From NCBI RefSeq assembly GCF_001659605.2, contig NC_035162.2, positions 23,548,661 through 23,612,660 on the forward strand: a stretch of DNA of 64,000 bases, read 5' to 3'. Source of the stretch: Manihot esculenta (lineage: Eukaryota > Streptophyta > Magnoliopsida > Malpighiales > Euphorbiaceae). The notes below the pieces were generated by a model, which did not search any database, was not told where the DNA came from, and worked only from the letters and a program-made list of their open reading frames with translations. The position numbers were made by a program, and so were the translations under genes. This document shows, one piece after another, positions 25,060 to 35,770 of the stretch. The stretch's first letter is position 1; each line of letters begins with the position of its first letter.

Positions 25060-25097
25060 GTGATTGGGTTTGCTGGTTCGTATCATATTCCTCAACA
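25060..25097 (-). repeat. Outer end of the CRM-like 5' LTR
   Basis: When the solo LTR and copy 2 are removed, this segment joins 12950 and continues the same minus-strand reading frame (YDTNQQTQSHENQGSKD across the joint). It ends at TGTTGAGG on the minus strand, a plausible LTR start, and AT-rich single-copy-like DNA follows. Confidence 0.65.
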
Positions 25098-25889
25098 TAT
25101 TTTTTAGAATGATATATTATTTAATTTAAATTATTTAATATATTATTAGAATATATATTGTATAATCATCTCATTGAATATTTATTAAAAAAGTTATAAA
25201 AATAACTCAATTCTATTTCTTCTTTTCTTCTTCTGTCTACATCTAGCTACACTCTCTTACTCTATGTTTCAAATATACTCAATTTTCCATCTCATTCACA
25301 ATCCCTTCGTTAATAAAAAGCTATTTATTCAAAAAGACACTATTCTTGCACATATTTATATTTTAATTCAAATATTTTATTTAAATTGATCTGACTTTTA
25401 TATTTTGATACAATTTTAGTCCATCTATAAATTTTTAAATTTAATAGTCTTCCGTACCAATTTGATAATGCATGACTATATATATTATTAATATTTTTTT
25501 ATATAAGCTAATGATCAAATGACTGAAAAAGATCCGGCATTTATATTATTTTGTATTTTAATCTAAATCATTTAAATTTTAGATCCCTAATATTTATATT
25601 TAATGATAATTTTAGTGAATTTTTAAAAATCAAAATGTAACCATTCAGATGGCATAACAAATGTAATATTTTATTAATTTTAAATATAAATTAATTTCAT
25701 ATATAAAAATAATATTAATTTATATTTTATTATAATTAAATAATATATTTAATTCTAAAGACAACAACAATTAGACAATTTCGATAGTAAATAAATTTTA
25801 TTTTATATCAATAATTATAAAAATTTTATAATAGATATATTATTTTTAATTATTTTATATATACCGCTATTTTAATTAGATATATTATG
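25098..25889. other. AT-rich host DNA, no gene seen
   Basis: First DNA outside the left nest. Very AT-rich with no supportable open frame. The stretch around 25785-25880 (AGTAAATAAATTTTATTT and following TTTTTAATTATTTTATAT) recurs in direct orientation at about 37812-37925, so it belongs to a dispersed repeat. Confidence 0.5.
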
Positions 25890-26330
25890 TAAATATTGGG
25901 GCTTATTATTAAAAAAAATGTTAAGAAAACAATTTAAACAACTAATGTGAAATCTAAACTATTTACCAAAATAACGTGATAGGTTAAAAACTACCAATTT
26001 AATTGGCATTTTCACAACAAATCATGTTCGGAGTGACACCTGTTTTAGTGAAAGAAAACAGTAATGTAATTGGCGTTTCTAAAATTTGTGAACGGAACAA
26101 GAAAACGCCAATGTCATTGACGTTTTCTTATTTGAGAATTCCCTGACGAATTATAAAAGGACGAATTATGATCAAGACCCTATATTTTATTAAAATTAAT
26201 TATTTAGTTTATAATTTTTAATCATCCAATTAAACTATTTATATATTTTATAATATCAAACTCTTTAATTTTTTAAAGAGTTAATTTGTTTAATCTATCA
26301 GGTAAATATTAATTAACTATTAGTTCCTTA
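25890..26330. repeat. Left arm of a large inverted repeat
   Basis: The reverse complement of 26190-26325 matches 29210-29345 closely (for example ACTCTTTAATTTTTTAAAGAG against CTTTAAAAATTAAAGAG), and 25893-25970 matches about 29350-29405 inverted. The left arm has about 200 bp (about 25975-26185) absent from the right arm, including a short inverted repeat GAAAACGCCAATG...CATTGACGTTTTC at 26113-26140. MITE-like or TIR-like. Confidence 0.55.
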
Positions 26331-27105
26331 ATTTTTAAAATACAATTAGAATTTTTATTTATTTTGTCATTTTTTCAAATAGTATAAATTCTTAAAATTA
26401 CAATGCTTTACTTAGAATGAAAAATATGTCTAATTAATCATCAAAATTAATAAATTGTATAAATAAGTAAAATATCTAAACTCATCTCAAATTTGATTAA
26501 CACTCGAATTCGTTTCAAAAAAAAATTAAAATTTATTTTAAATTTTTATCTGAAACTATCCTAAAAGTTATTATTATTTGATTAATATTTAAATTTGTTT
26601 TATTTAATATATTTTAATTTATAATTTATAAAAATATATTTTATTAATAATTTTCATTTTAAAATTAATATTTCTGAAAAATATTTAAAAATTCTAATTT
26701 GAATTGAAAATATATAAAAGTAATAAATATTTCTATAAAAAATATATTTTGTATTAAATTACATTTATAAACAGAAATGGATTCCCCATATGTGAAACTC
26801 AAACATGTTACCAGTATTAATTTTCAAATTAATATTGATCATTATATACTACTTAAACCTATTTTATTAGGATTTGGTGGGGTTGAATATGAAACAATAT
26901 CTGAACGGTTGCGAATCCTAACATGAAATAACTAATTTTTAAAAAAAAAAATTAAATCAAACTGTTTAATTATTTTATAAAAGTTAATAGATTTTATTTT
27001 AGTTAGTTTATGTAATTAATTATTTATATTTTTTTATTATTTTAAAATTATTATTTATTAGTGATTGTGTTAATAAAATTTCATCAAATAAAAAGAAATA
27101 TCATT
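26331..27105. other. AT-rich stretch, no gene seen
   Basis: AT-rich sequence between the left inverted arm and the LINE remnant. No coding frame, RNA gene or element end that I can support. Confidence 0.4.
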
Positions 27106-27574
27106 TTAAATAGAGAGACGATTATGCCTAATAGATTCTCTAGCCAAAGTATGAATAGATAGAGTAACATTACTATAAATCCATCTAATATACATATCAG
27201 TTCTAGGGTCTAACAAAAATTTATAATTATTTAAAATCAAACCCCTGCATAAGATAATTTGGCAAATATGTTCTTTAAGTGCTTGTCTAAACTCCTGCAT
27301 AAGATAATTTGGCAAAAATATTCCTCATTCTCTCTAATATCTCGAGTATAAATCATTAAAGTCTTACGAACAAAACCATGGAAGAGAGATTCTACGAGAT
27401 AAAACTCGAATAAGGTTCCAAGACTCACGTTGTCGTTGCGATTCCGGAAATCCATAATAACTATTAAGCCTCTAATAAACATTACCTTCCGAAACAACCG
27501 AATCAATAAAATTTGAAGAAAAGCTAACCACAGAAACAGACACATGACTCTTCCACATTAACGAAATCCTCATC

Positions 27575-27760
27575 CTAATTCTTGTCTATTGACTGAGAAT
27601 AACCATCAAAATGTAAAAAATTATAAAAAAATTTCATACGGGAACTAATAGCTTTTGTTTCCATAAAAAATAAAATGTCCGACTTGTAACTAGTAACCAA
27701 ATCCTTCAATGCTGTCCGAGGATTGCCGAGTTCTCGGCAGTTCCAACACAGGACGATCAT
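27575..27760 (-). pseudogene. LINE ORF2 endonuclease domain, N-terminal fragment
   Basis: MIVLCWNCRELGNPRTA is the typical start of the plant LINE endonuclease/exonuclease/phosphatase domain, with the catalytic N of the WNCRG(L) motif; here the usual G is E. ILFFMETK contains the metal-binding E. Only about 60 residues remain before the frame is lost. Confidence 0.8.
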
Positions 27761-28743
27761 TGCTTTCGGTTATCCCGACCTTTAATGGGATGAGCCACTT
27801 CACTGTTGCCTGTCAAATTAACATTCGCAGGGCTGTTGTTAGAGGCATCATGTTGAGAGAAAAGAAAATCTATAACAACGTTATGTTTAGTGTTTTTTGG
27901 CCTTTTTTTAGCATCATCATTTATTCGGACTGCAATCTCCTCATCAAGTTTATTAGAATTGTCTTGGCCCACAGAATTCTTGTCCATATTAATAATATGG
28001 TCCTCAGTCTCCTTATTTACAATGGGTTGACTTTTGCCACAGACTTGTCGGTTTCTGGTTCCGACGAATAGGTGCTCTGAGAACCAAACTTGATATCTTC
28101 TTTTCTCAACCTCAGTCGCAAGTCACAGAAAGTCTCCACATGACCCAGTTTCTCACATAGTAAAAAATAGTCAACTGTTCATATTGAAACTTTACAGTAA
28201 ACACAATACCATTATCTCTGACAAACTTCTTCCGCCGTTTCAAAGATTGCTGAATGTCCAAACAAACTTTAACTCTCATAAGACCCAGCGACATGACTGA
28301 AGCATTTTTCATATCATACTCTTTATAGCTAACAAAATCCACGATCAATGTGGCCAACGTCTCGTTATAATAATCAGAAGGGAGATATTTAATCAGAACC
28401 CAAAAATCAAAATGAGTTAGAGGGATATGGAAAGTATTTTCATTACCCTGTATCTCCTTCCAAATAAGGAGGAATCGATTGTACAACCAAGAGCCTCCAT
28501 TTCCTATATTTTCAAAATCAACATTATTAAAAAACCGAAACAAATATCTTTTTGTCTCTAATTCCATAATAGATATCCCTCTAAAAGATGCCATAAATCT
28601 GCTAAAGAGGTCTGCATATTCTGAAAATTGATTGGATTGTATGTGAGAAACATCCCCACAATACAAAAATCATAAGTGACGATCAAAATATCTATGAAAC
28701 TCTTAATAGGGACAATAATATCTTCTTCTTCATCTATAGTCAA
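27757..28743 (-). pseudogene. LINE ORF1-like protein (DUF4283 plus zinc-knuckle type), frameshifted
   Basis: The start MTIDEEEDIIVP at 28743 resembles the acidic N-terminus of plant LINE ORF1. NFQNMQTSLADLWH, RYLFRFFNNVDFENI and FDFWVLIKYLPSDY follow in a second frame, as in DUF4283 proteins, and LKRRKKFVRDNG precedes the knuckle. The CCHC part (CEKLGHVETFC, about 28160-28125) is in a third frame, so at least two frameshifts are present. The family binds the element RNA as a nucleocapsid-like protein. Confidence 0.72.
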
Positions 28744-29204
28744 TTGACGCAGATCGTTTTTTATGTGAAAAGGGAAAGAGGAAGTTAGATTTAAAAAATA
28801 AGAAAAGACGAGAGTGTCGAATTACAGAGGGACCACAAAGGAAAAATTGATTAGTCTATAGTGACCAATATTGATCAATATTTAGAGTATTTTTTTTATT
28901 TATATATAATTACCGTATAAATTAATTATTATAACTCTATTTAATTTTAATTTATTTCAAATCAATTTCTGTTGAAATATTTTTTAATATTTAATAAAAT
29001 TTAATATTTTTAAGAGAGCATAATTGAAAAATTAATAAAATAAGTTATCTTGGTTAAGTGAAAAAGTAGAAAGAGTATTATTTATTAATTTTGACTAAGT
29101 CCAGTAACGTTAATTAGTCATATTATCTACTCATTCAAAATAAGATATTGTAATTTTAACTATTTATAAGAATGATGAAATAATTTGATTTTAGTTGTAT
29201 TCTG

Positions 29205-29410
29205 AAAAATAAGAACTAAATAATTAATTAATGTTTATCTGATAGAGTAAATAATTTAATACTTTAAAAATTAAAGAGTTTAATTTTATAAATATATAAA
29301 TAATTTAAATGGGTTATTAAAAATTATAGATTAAATAATTCATTTTTGTAAATAATTTAGATTTCATGCCTTTTTTAAACATTCTTTTTAATAATAAACC
29401 GTAAATATTG
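29205..29410. repeat. Right arm of the large inverted repeat, next to the PPR gene
   Basis: Inverted match to 25890-26330. It ends only about 110 bp before the PPR start codon, so most of the gene's proximal upstream sequence is repeat-derived. Confidence 0.55.
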
Positions 29411-29518
29411 GCCTTATTATTTTTGACATCTTTCTTATATTCCATGAGTTTATAACGGCCAGATATTTAATTTTCTAATAAAGGATTTATGATCTATCAG
29501 AAGCTTCACGTAGCGGGA

Positions 29519-31561
29519 ATGGAAAGCACGCAATCGCGACCCCTTTCTCTTCATCTACATTCTTTTCCTCCAAATCCCTTCAATATTACCAGCCAATTCT
29601 TCAAAATCAAAGCCTCCCAAAACCCCATCAAACACCGTGGATTTCCCAAGTATCGCAAGAGGAAACACAATTCATCGTTCACAGAGAAAGATGCATTTCC
29701 AGAATCATTACCACTCCAGACCAAAAACCCAGCGGCTGTTTACAAAGACATTCAAAGATTCGCCAGGCAAAACAAGCTCAAGGAAGCTCTCACCATCATG
29801 GACTACTTGGACCAGCAAGGTATTCCTGTTAATGTCACTACCTTCTCTACACTTATTGCCGCTTGCGTTCGATCAAAATCTCTACGTGAAGCCAAACAAA
29901 TTCATACCCATATCCGCATTAATGGCCTTGGAAACAACGAGTTCTTGCGAACTAAATTGGTCCATATGTACACTTCTTGCGGTTCTCTTGATGATGCCAA
30001 ACTTGTGTTTGATGAATGTACTAGTAGTGGTAGTGTGTACCCGTGGAATGCCTTGCTTAGAGGTACTGTGATATCGGGTGGCAAAAGATACCTTGATGTG
30101 CTTTCTGCCTATGCAGAAATGCGACAATTAGGTGTTGAATTGAACGTGTATACTTTCACTAATGTGATTAAGAGCTTTGCCGGTGCATCAGCTCTCCGGC
30201 AAGGTTTGAAGACTCATGGCCTTTTGGTAAAGAATGGATTGCTTGACAGTTCAATTCTCAGGACCGGTTTGATTGATATGTACTTCAAGTGTGGCAAGAT
30301 TAAGCTTGCACATACCTTGTTTGAAGAAATGCCTGACAGAGATATTGTTGTCTGGGGTGCAATGATTGCGGGTTTTGCGCATAATAGGCGTCAAATGGAA
30401 GCATTGGACTATTTAAGATGGATGATAGGTGAAAGAATATACCCCAACTCGGTCATACTAACCACAATCCTCCCTGTGATAGGAGAAATGTGGGCAAAGA
30501 AGTTAGGCCAGGAGGTTCATGGGTATGTTTTGAAAAGAAAGAATTGTTCAAGGCAATTATCAATTCAGTCTGGACTAATTGACATGTACTGCAAATGTGG
30601 AGACATGGGTTCAGGCAGGCGGGTGTTTTATGGCTCAATGGACAGGAATACTGTGTCTTGGACTGCTTTGATGTCTGGTTATGCATCAAATGGGAGGCAT
30701 GACCAGGCTTTGAGATCTGTAGCTTGGATGCAGCAGGAAGGGTTTAGGCCTGATGTTGTCACAGTTGCCACTGCTATTCCAGTTTGTGCAGAGTTGAAGG
30801 CTTTGAAGCATGGCAAGGAAATTCATGCTTATGCTGTTAAGAGTTTGTTCTTGCCTAATGTATCTGTAATAACTTCTCTGATAAAAATGTACTCAAGTTG
30901 TGGGGTCTTGGACTACTCTGTTAAATTATTTGATACCATGGAGAATAGGAATGTGATATCCTGGACAGCTATGATTGATTCCTATGTAGAAAACTGGTGT
31001 ATAAATGAAGCATTGTCCGTGTTTAGGTCAATGCAGTTGTCAAAGCACAGGCCAGACTCTGTTGTGATGGCAAGAATGTTGAGCATTTGCAGTGAAATTA
31101 AAGCTTTGAAGCTTGGGAAGGAGATTCACGGGCACGTCTTGAAGAAAAATTTTGAGGCAATTCCTTTTGTTTCAGCAGAAATTGTGAAGATGTATGGGAG
31201 CTGTGGAGCGATTCAAGGAGCAAAATCAGCTTTCTATGCAATTCCAGTCAAGGGTTCAATGGCGTGGACTGCTATTATAAAGGCATATGGATGTAATAAT
31301 CTATGGCAGGAAGCTGTCCACCTCTTTCACAAGATGATATCTGGTGGTTTCACTCCCACCCATTTCACTTTCAAAGTTGTTCTATCGATTTGTGAACAAG
31401 CTGGATTTGCAGATGATGCTTGTCGGATCTTTGATATAATGACTCGAAGGTATAAAATCAATGCATCTGAAGAATATTACTCTATTATCATTGGACTTCT
31501 TACTCGTGATGGTCGCATTCAGGAGGCTGAAAGATTTATACAGATGAGTTCTTCCTCGTAA
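29519..31561 (+). CDS. Pentatricopeptide repeat protein, At1g71460-like, probably chloroplastic
   Basis: A single uninterrupted exon of 680 codons from ATG 29519 (MESTQSRPLS); an in-frame ATG at 29489 would add 10 residues. The N-terminus is rich in Ser, His, Pro, Lys and Arg with no acidic residues for the first part, like a plastid transit peptide. From about residue 70 to the end there are tandem PPR motifs of the PLS type, recognisable as NVTTFSTLIAACVRSKSL, LVHMYTSCGSLDDAKLVFDE, DIVVWGAMIAGFAHNRRQ, SWTALMSGYASNGRHDQAL and SWTAMIDSYVENW. Word-for-word similarity to the Arabidopsis At1g71460 protein is high along its length, and total size is similar. Such proteins bind organelle RNA for processing, editing or stability; the target is unknown. 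I see no E or DYW editing domain. It is the only intact ordinary gene here and is flanked by AT-rich repeats. Confidence 0.93.
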   Translation: MESTQSRPLSLHLHSFPPNPFNITSQFFKIKASQNPIKHRGFPKYRKRKHNSSFTEKDAFPESLPLQTKNPAAVYKDIQRFARQNKLKEALTIMDYLDQQGIPVNVTTFSTLIAACVRSKSLREAKQIHTHIRINGLGNNEFLRTKLVHMYTSCGSLDDAKLVFDECTSSGSVYPWNALLRGTVISGGKRYLDVLSAYAEMRQLGVELNVYTFTNVIKSFAGASALRQGLKTHGLLVKNGLLDSSILRTGLIDMYFKCGKIKLAHTLFEEMPDRDIVVWGAMIAGFAHNRRQMEALDYLRWMIGERIYPNSVILTTILPVIGEMWAKKLGQEVHGYVLKRKNCSRQLSIQSGLIDMYCKCGDMGSGRRVFYGSMDRNTVSWTALMSGYASNGRHDQALRSVAWMQQEGFRPDVVTVATAIPVCAELKALKHGKEIHAYAVKSLFLPNVSVITSLIKMYSSCGVLDYSVKLFDTMENRNVISWTAMIDSYVENWCINEALSVFRSMQLSKHRPDSVVMARMLSICSEIKALKLGKEIHGHVLKKNFEAIPFVSAEIVKMYGSCGAIQGAKSAFYAIPVKGSMAWTAIIKAYGCNNLWQEAVHLFHKMISGGFTPTHFTFKVVLSICEQAGFADDACRIFDIMTRRYKINASEEYYSIIIGLLTRDGRIQEAERFIQMSSSS

Positions 31562-32535
31562 TAAGAAAAAATTGATATTTTTTGTACCAATTAAGTTCCT
31601 GCAACCTCCGTGAGGTTGTTCAATACTTGGAAATTGTATAGATTTGTGCAACTTAGCATATCATATGAAACTAAGAAAGAAAGAAAAAAGAAAAAAAAAG
31701 AGGGAAAATTTTCTTTCATTTGTCATGAGCATAGTGTTGTACATTTCCCAATCATGACTAACATGCTGGAAGACAGCAATTTCCTTTGTGCATACAGAAA
31801 AGTTCGTAGATTGGATGGTTTAGGTCCCATTTCATAGTTTCATTGGATAGCTCAACCATTAAACAAAAGAAGGAAAAGAAGAAGAGGCCAAGGAGGCATG
31901 CAAATTAGAAGTGGTGCAATGGATTGATTATATTGGCAGGGCAAACCCTAACTGCAATGCATACTTGAGATTCGTGCAATAATTGTCTTCCTTTTTTCTA
32001 TTTTTTAAATTGTTGCATAAAATTTAAATTTATTTTTCTTAGGAATTGATTATTTGATTGCCAAGAAAGTAGAGGAAAATGCAAAATGTTTCTTAAATTT
32101 ATAATTTTTGTCCCTTGATTTCACTTTTTTGGTGGTAGTTCTTTTGATATAGGGTTTTATCTGCTGCTGTAATGCTATTTTATTTAGACATTACTGCTGC
32201 TGTATATACTTGTAATAATAGAATTATCTGTCTTTTTTGGCTGATATTATGGCCAAATGGATTTTTATCACTGAATTGGTTATCTTGTAGTCTATGTTTT
32301 CTTCAATTTTTGTTGTAAATTTCGCTGTGTTTAGCACTCTTACAATGCAATTTTCTTCTTGATAAAAATAAAAAAAAGGATAAGTTTCATCACTTGATTA
32401 AAGTGGTTAAAATTTGGGCCTAGAGGGCCAAACTGATAACACATAAACAATACAAAATTTGGCGTCCAACAATCCTTACAACAAAAGAAAACCCAAGGAT
32501 CAGGGAAAAAAAAAAAACCTAGACGGGTTTTAAAC
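31562..32535. other. Downstream of the PPR gene, no gene seen
   Basis: AT-rich 3' flank. It includes a purine-rich run near 31668-31703 and several AATAAA-like words that could serve as polyadenylation signals, none decisive. No supportable coding frame. Confidence 0.45.
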
Positions 32536-32539
32536 GAAG

Positions 32540-33065
32540 GGTAAATTATTATCATTGTTCTGTGTTTTTATAAAATTAATTAATTTATCTCTATTTTAAA
32601 ATCATATTTTATTTTATAAAATCTAATTTTTAGTCATTTTATTAAAAACGGTTAGTTATTTTAAATTATATATATTACTTAATTATTATAATTTTAAATA
32701 TTTATACTATTTAGTAGCTCTGACCAAAGTTAAAATAATTTTTATTTATTTTTTTTGTTATCCTAAAATTATTATTCATTTTTTTAGATTATAATAATAT
32801 ATAAATTAATTATTATAATTCTATTTTATTTTATTTTATTTTTAATAAATTTTTTAAAATATCTCTTAGAATTTAATAAAATTTAATGTATTTAAAATGG
32901 GTATAATTAAAAATTAATTAAAAAAATTATATTTTTAAATATGTGTAAAAAAATAAAATAAATAAAAATTACGGAATGAAGAGAATAAATTTTTAATAAA
33001 ATAAACAAAGAGTTTGATTTTACAAAATACAAAGATATTTAATGAACTAGTAAAATTCTCTAAAC
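32540..33065. repeat. MITE-like element with long inverted termini
   Basis: 32545-32660 (ATTTTATTTTATAAAATCTA, then TCATTTTATTAAAAACGG) matches the reverse complement of about 32980-33055 (TTTTTAATAAAATAAAC and TTGATTTTACAAAATAC). The termini resemble those at 37365-37665 and 26190-26330, suggesting one AT-rich family. No coding capacity. Confidence 0.5.
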
Positions 33066-34920
33066 ATTTAAAGGCCTAATAGTAATTCCCTCTTTAATGC
33101 ATCAAGTGGAATCTTTTGAAGGTTTTGATGCTTATAAATATTGGCTTAGTATTGTCAATGCTTATAAACATTGTTAAAAGTTTAAAGATTAGAGACAGAG
33201 GTTGTTCAAAATTTTATAATTTTTACGTAAATGAGAAAGGAAATAGAAACTCATATTTGCTTTTAGATCAACATTAAATATAAAAATTGATTGATTTTTT
33301 TAATAAAAAATTTAAGAAAAAATAAAAAATTTGATATTTTTATCACTCATATAATTCAAAAGCAATTTGGCCTTTTAGCTAAATGAAAATATTACTACCA
33401 AATTAATTAATACACATATTTAGGTAGAAATTTGACTTTAATAGTAGCATCATTCTCCACATGGACGGAACAATATAATTAATTTATTATTTATACTAAG
33501 CTGTTTATATTAATAACTTTATCTTTTTCTGTTACTAAACTTTTTGAATATTTTAAATATTAAAAAATAAAAAATATTTTTTTAAAAATTATTTTCTCTA
33601 AAATAAACGAAGGTTAAATATCAATTATTCGGAGCAGAACATATTTCCTATAAAATTAAAAGATTAAATATATAAAAATACTTTTTAGTTTTATATAATA
33701 TCAGTGTGTATATGTGATTATTGTTTGTTTGTATCTTTGCTTAATATAATTTTCTTTAACCTAGCATCATTTTTCTTCTAAGGACTTGACACCCTTTCAA
33801 GTACGGTTGCTTATAGAAACATTGCTCGAGGAAGTAAGAAACTTTGTAATTTTTAATAGCTATTTGTATTGTTTTACATGCATGACTATCTTTATAGAGA
33901 TAGTTTTCATTGTGGCCTAACACCATACTTTCATAGTTGCTGTGATTAAAATTATTTATTGAGTTCTAAAAATGATAGATGATATTAAAAATCCTTTTTG
34001 AGTTCTAATATAAATAGCATATAAATTTTATAGAAAATATAATTCATAGTATGTATAGGAAATAATGTTGAAATTTATAGATATATAAAGCCGGTATTTA
34101 AAATAGGTTATTGAGAGATTGATAAGTGACATACTTAAATTCATATATTTATACTAAGTGACGACTTTGTATATTTTATTTTTAAAAGACAACAAATCTA
34201 GGCAGTGGGTAGCAACATAATTGGTCAAAAAATGGAAGGCCATTGAAGAGTAGTCAAGCGCTATTGAACACTTACCAAACGGAGGTCAGAATCACTGGAA
34301 ATCAAGCTTGCCTTGCTGCTTAAGTACTGAAAGACATTCTGGCCATGTTGAGTCACCTACAATCATCGGAGATTGGTGGATATAGGATTTTGATGTTTTT
34401 CCTAGAAAGTAATTTCACTTATGTAGTATTTCTTATTCCATGATGTCCTACCTTAATTTCTAAATTTTCTTGCTATCAAGGGTCCTGACCAAATCTGATC
34501 TGTGTATAGGGTCTGAATCGGATGCTTATTTGAAATCTAGATCGAATTTATGTCCAAGATTCATACCAGATCTATATTAGAGGTTAGGACGAGATCGAAG
34601 TCTAAGGTCAGGACTGAATATATGTCGAAGGCCTGAACTAGACTTGAGAGTTATGCTTTTTGGTTGAAATGGAGGTTCGGTTTAGAACTCAGATTTCTGT
34701 TAACCGGTTCGATTCTAGCTTCCTACTCGTATGGCAAACTTTGCACTAGTTATAACATACATCCCTCCCTCAAGTTTTTCCCTCGAGTTTTATGAATCTC
34801 TAGGTTCACTTTTTAGAAGAGCCCGTATATACGCGGCTGGCAAAGTAAGGATCACCTCATTTAATGATTTTGGCAGTTTAGAAGCTTCATAATTTGGGAT
34901 TCTATGTGTGAAATTGAGGT
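33066..34920. other. AT-rich to mixed-composition intergenic DNA, no gene seen
   Basis: No open frame or RNA gene that I can support. From about 34190 the base composition becomes less AT-rich, with GATC-containing words (AGATCTGA, GGTCTGAA) repeated loosely around 34490-34640, perhaps decayed repeat DNA. Confidence 0.4.
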
Positions 34921-34924
34921 GCAT

Positions 34925-35340
34925 CATTGACAAAAATTTTTATCTTATGGGTTCTAGAAATGAATTACCTTGAAAGATTCCTTTAATGAATTTTTTCACC
35001 TTATAGAATTATGATGATAAATCGCCTTGAGAGGTTTTCTAGGGGTTCCCATGATAATTTTTTTTTTGTCTTATCGCACTGATGGTTTCTTAACGTGTTT
35101 TCACCTTACAAGATTATTGGTGGCTAATGGCCTTGGTGTTTCCTTGTTGAATTTTTCTTTTTATCATATTCTTGGCAATAAATCACTTTTGAAAATCTAA
35201 CGACGGATTGCCTTGATAGTTTACTTGATGATTTTTTTTTACTTTTTAGGATTCTTGGTGATAAATAATCTTGGTAATTTCCTTAATAATTTTTTCAACT
35301 TATAAGACTCTTAGTGACAAATTGCTTTACTGATTCTAGT
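34925..35340 (+). repeat. Degenerate tandem array, about 6-7 units of 55-65 bp
   Basis: Each unit follows the pattern TTGATGATTTTTTT, ACCTTATAGGATTCTTGGTG, ATAAATCGCCTTGG, TAATTTCC. Clear copies start near 34981, 35096, 35215 and 35277, with more diverged ones between. It directly adjoins the GC-richer repeat arm starting at about 35345. Confidence 0.6.
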
Positions 35341-35344
35341 AAGA

Positions 35345-35770
35345 CATTTGTGTAACCTTTTTTATGACCGCTGAGTTTCACCACCCCGATATGAGACCGA
35401 GCCTACAATGACAGCGCTAGCCTAAGGTTCATGAAGCCTCTTAAGTGGGCTGGCCCAGACCATTCGGTCTTGAGATTGGGCCTCCCTTGAGTCTCAGTCT
35501 CTTCACCCCGAGCTCGACCATGAGACTAAGCAGGAGAGGGGACAACCGGCCCAGCCACCTAGCAATTCAGTTTATACGTGTGCCAGGGGGAATTAAATGG
35601 CCGTTTAACATGGAGCAGACGTCTGACGCTTCCGTACGTACGTATACGTATGACAGAGACAGGTGGCCCAGTAGCTGTAAGGCCGTTAGACGTCACTAGC
35701 AGACAAAAGAAAAAGAATAAAAGGAGAGGAGCACTCTCCTCTCAGATCAAACTTACCCAACCATTGTAAA
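35345..35770 (+). repeat. Unidentified repeat, plus-oriented arm of an inverted pair
   Basis: Markedly GC-richer than its surroundings. Segments such as AATTAAATGG, AACATGGAG, CCGTACGTAC, AGGTGGC, GGCCGTTA, ACGTCACTA and AGACAAAAGA recur in order and in reverse complement at 36820-36990. Short frames in it look random. LTR or LARD-like promoter sequence is possible. Confidence 0.6.

Larger units (their letters stand above)
6562..25097 (-). mobile_element. CRM-like Ty3 chromovirus, minus strand, oldest layer of the left nest (interrupted)
   Basis: The element's own sequence occupies 6562-12950 and 25060-25097; everything between is later insertion. Read on the minus strand it has the 5' LTR (25097-25060 joined to 12950-12178), a PBS, gag and pol. 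Its 3' end lies left of the window beyond Tekay copy 1. CRM-like is inferred from the gag-protease-RT sequence, the PR site IDGGSCTNVAS, the GPF motif in the integrase and the polyprotein tail encoded inside the LTR. A Reina- or Galadriel-like assignment is the alternative. Two frameshifts make it non-functional. Confidence 0.8.
27106..28760 (-). mobile_element. Truncated L1-type LINE (non-LTR retrotransposon), minus strand
   Basis: Read on the minus strand, an ORF1-like protein (28743 to about 27760) is followed by the start of an ORF2 endonuclease (27760-27575), then after internal loss by a piece resembling the end of the LINE RNase H domain (TLARESIRHNRLSI, about 27165-27106). Most of reverse transcriptase is missing. 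A 23-bp direct repeat (CCTGCATAAGATAATTTGGC core) stands at about 27244 and 27295. The element is dead. Confidence 0.75.

Noticed and set aside
27709..28071. Plus-strand 120-codon frame over the LINE remnant
   Set aside because: It is antisense to the recognisable LINE ORF1/endonuclease frames and has no domain of its own.
31610..31837. 75-codon frame after the PPR gene
   Set aside because: Lysine-rich low-complexity sequence from an AAAG run, with no recognisable domain.
35445..35769. Plus-strand frames in the GC-richer arm
   Set aside because: The homologous inverted arm does not keep the same frames, so they are not coding.
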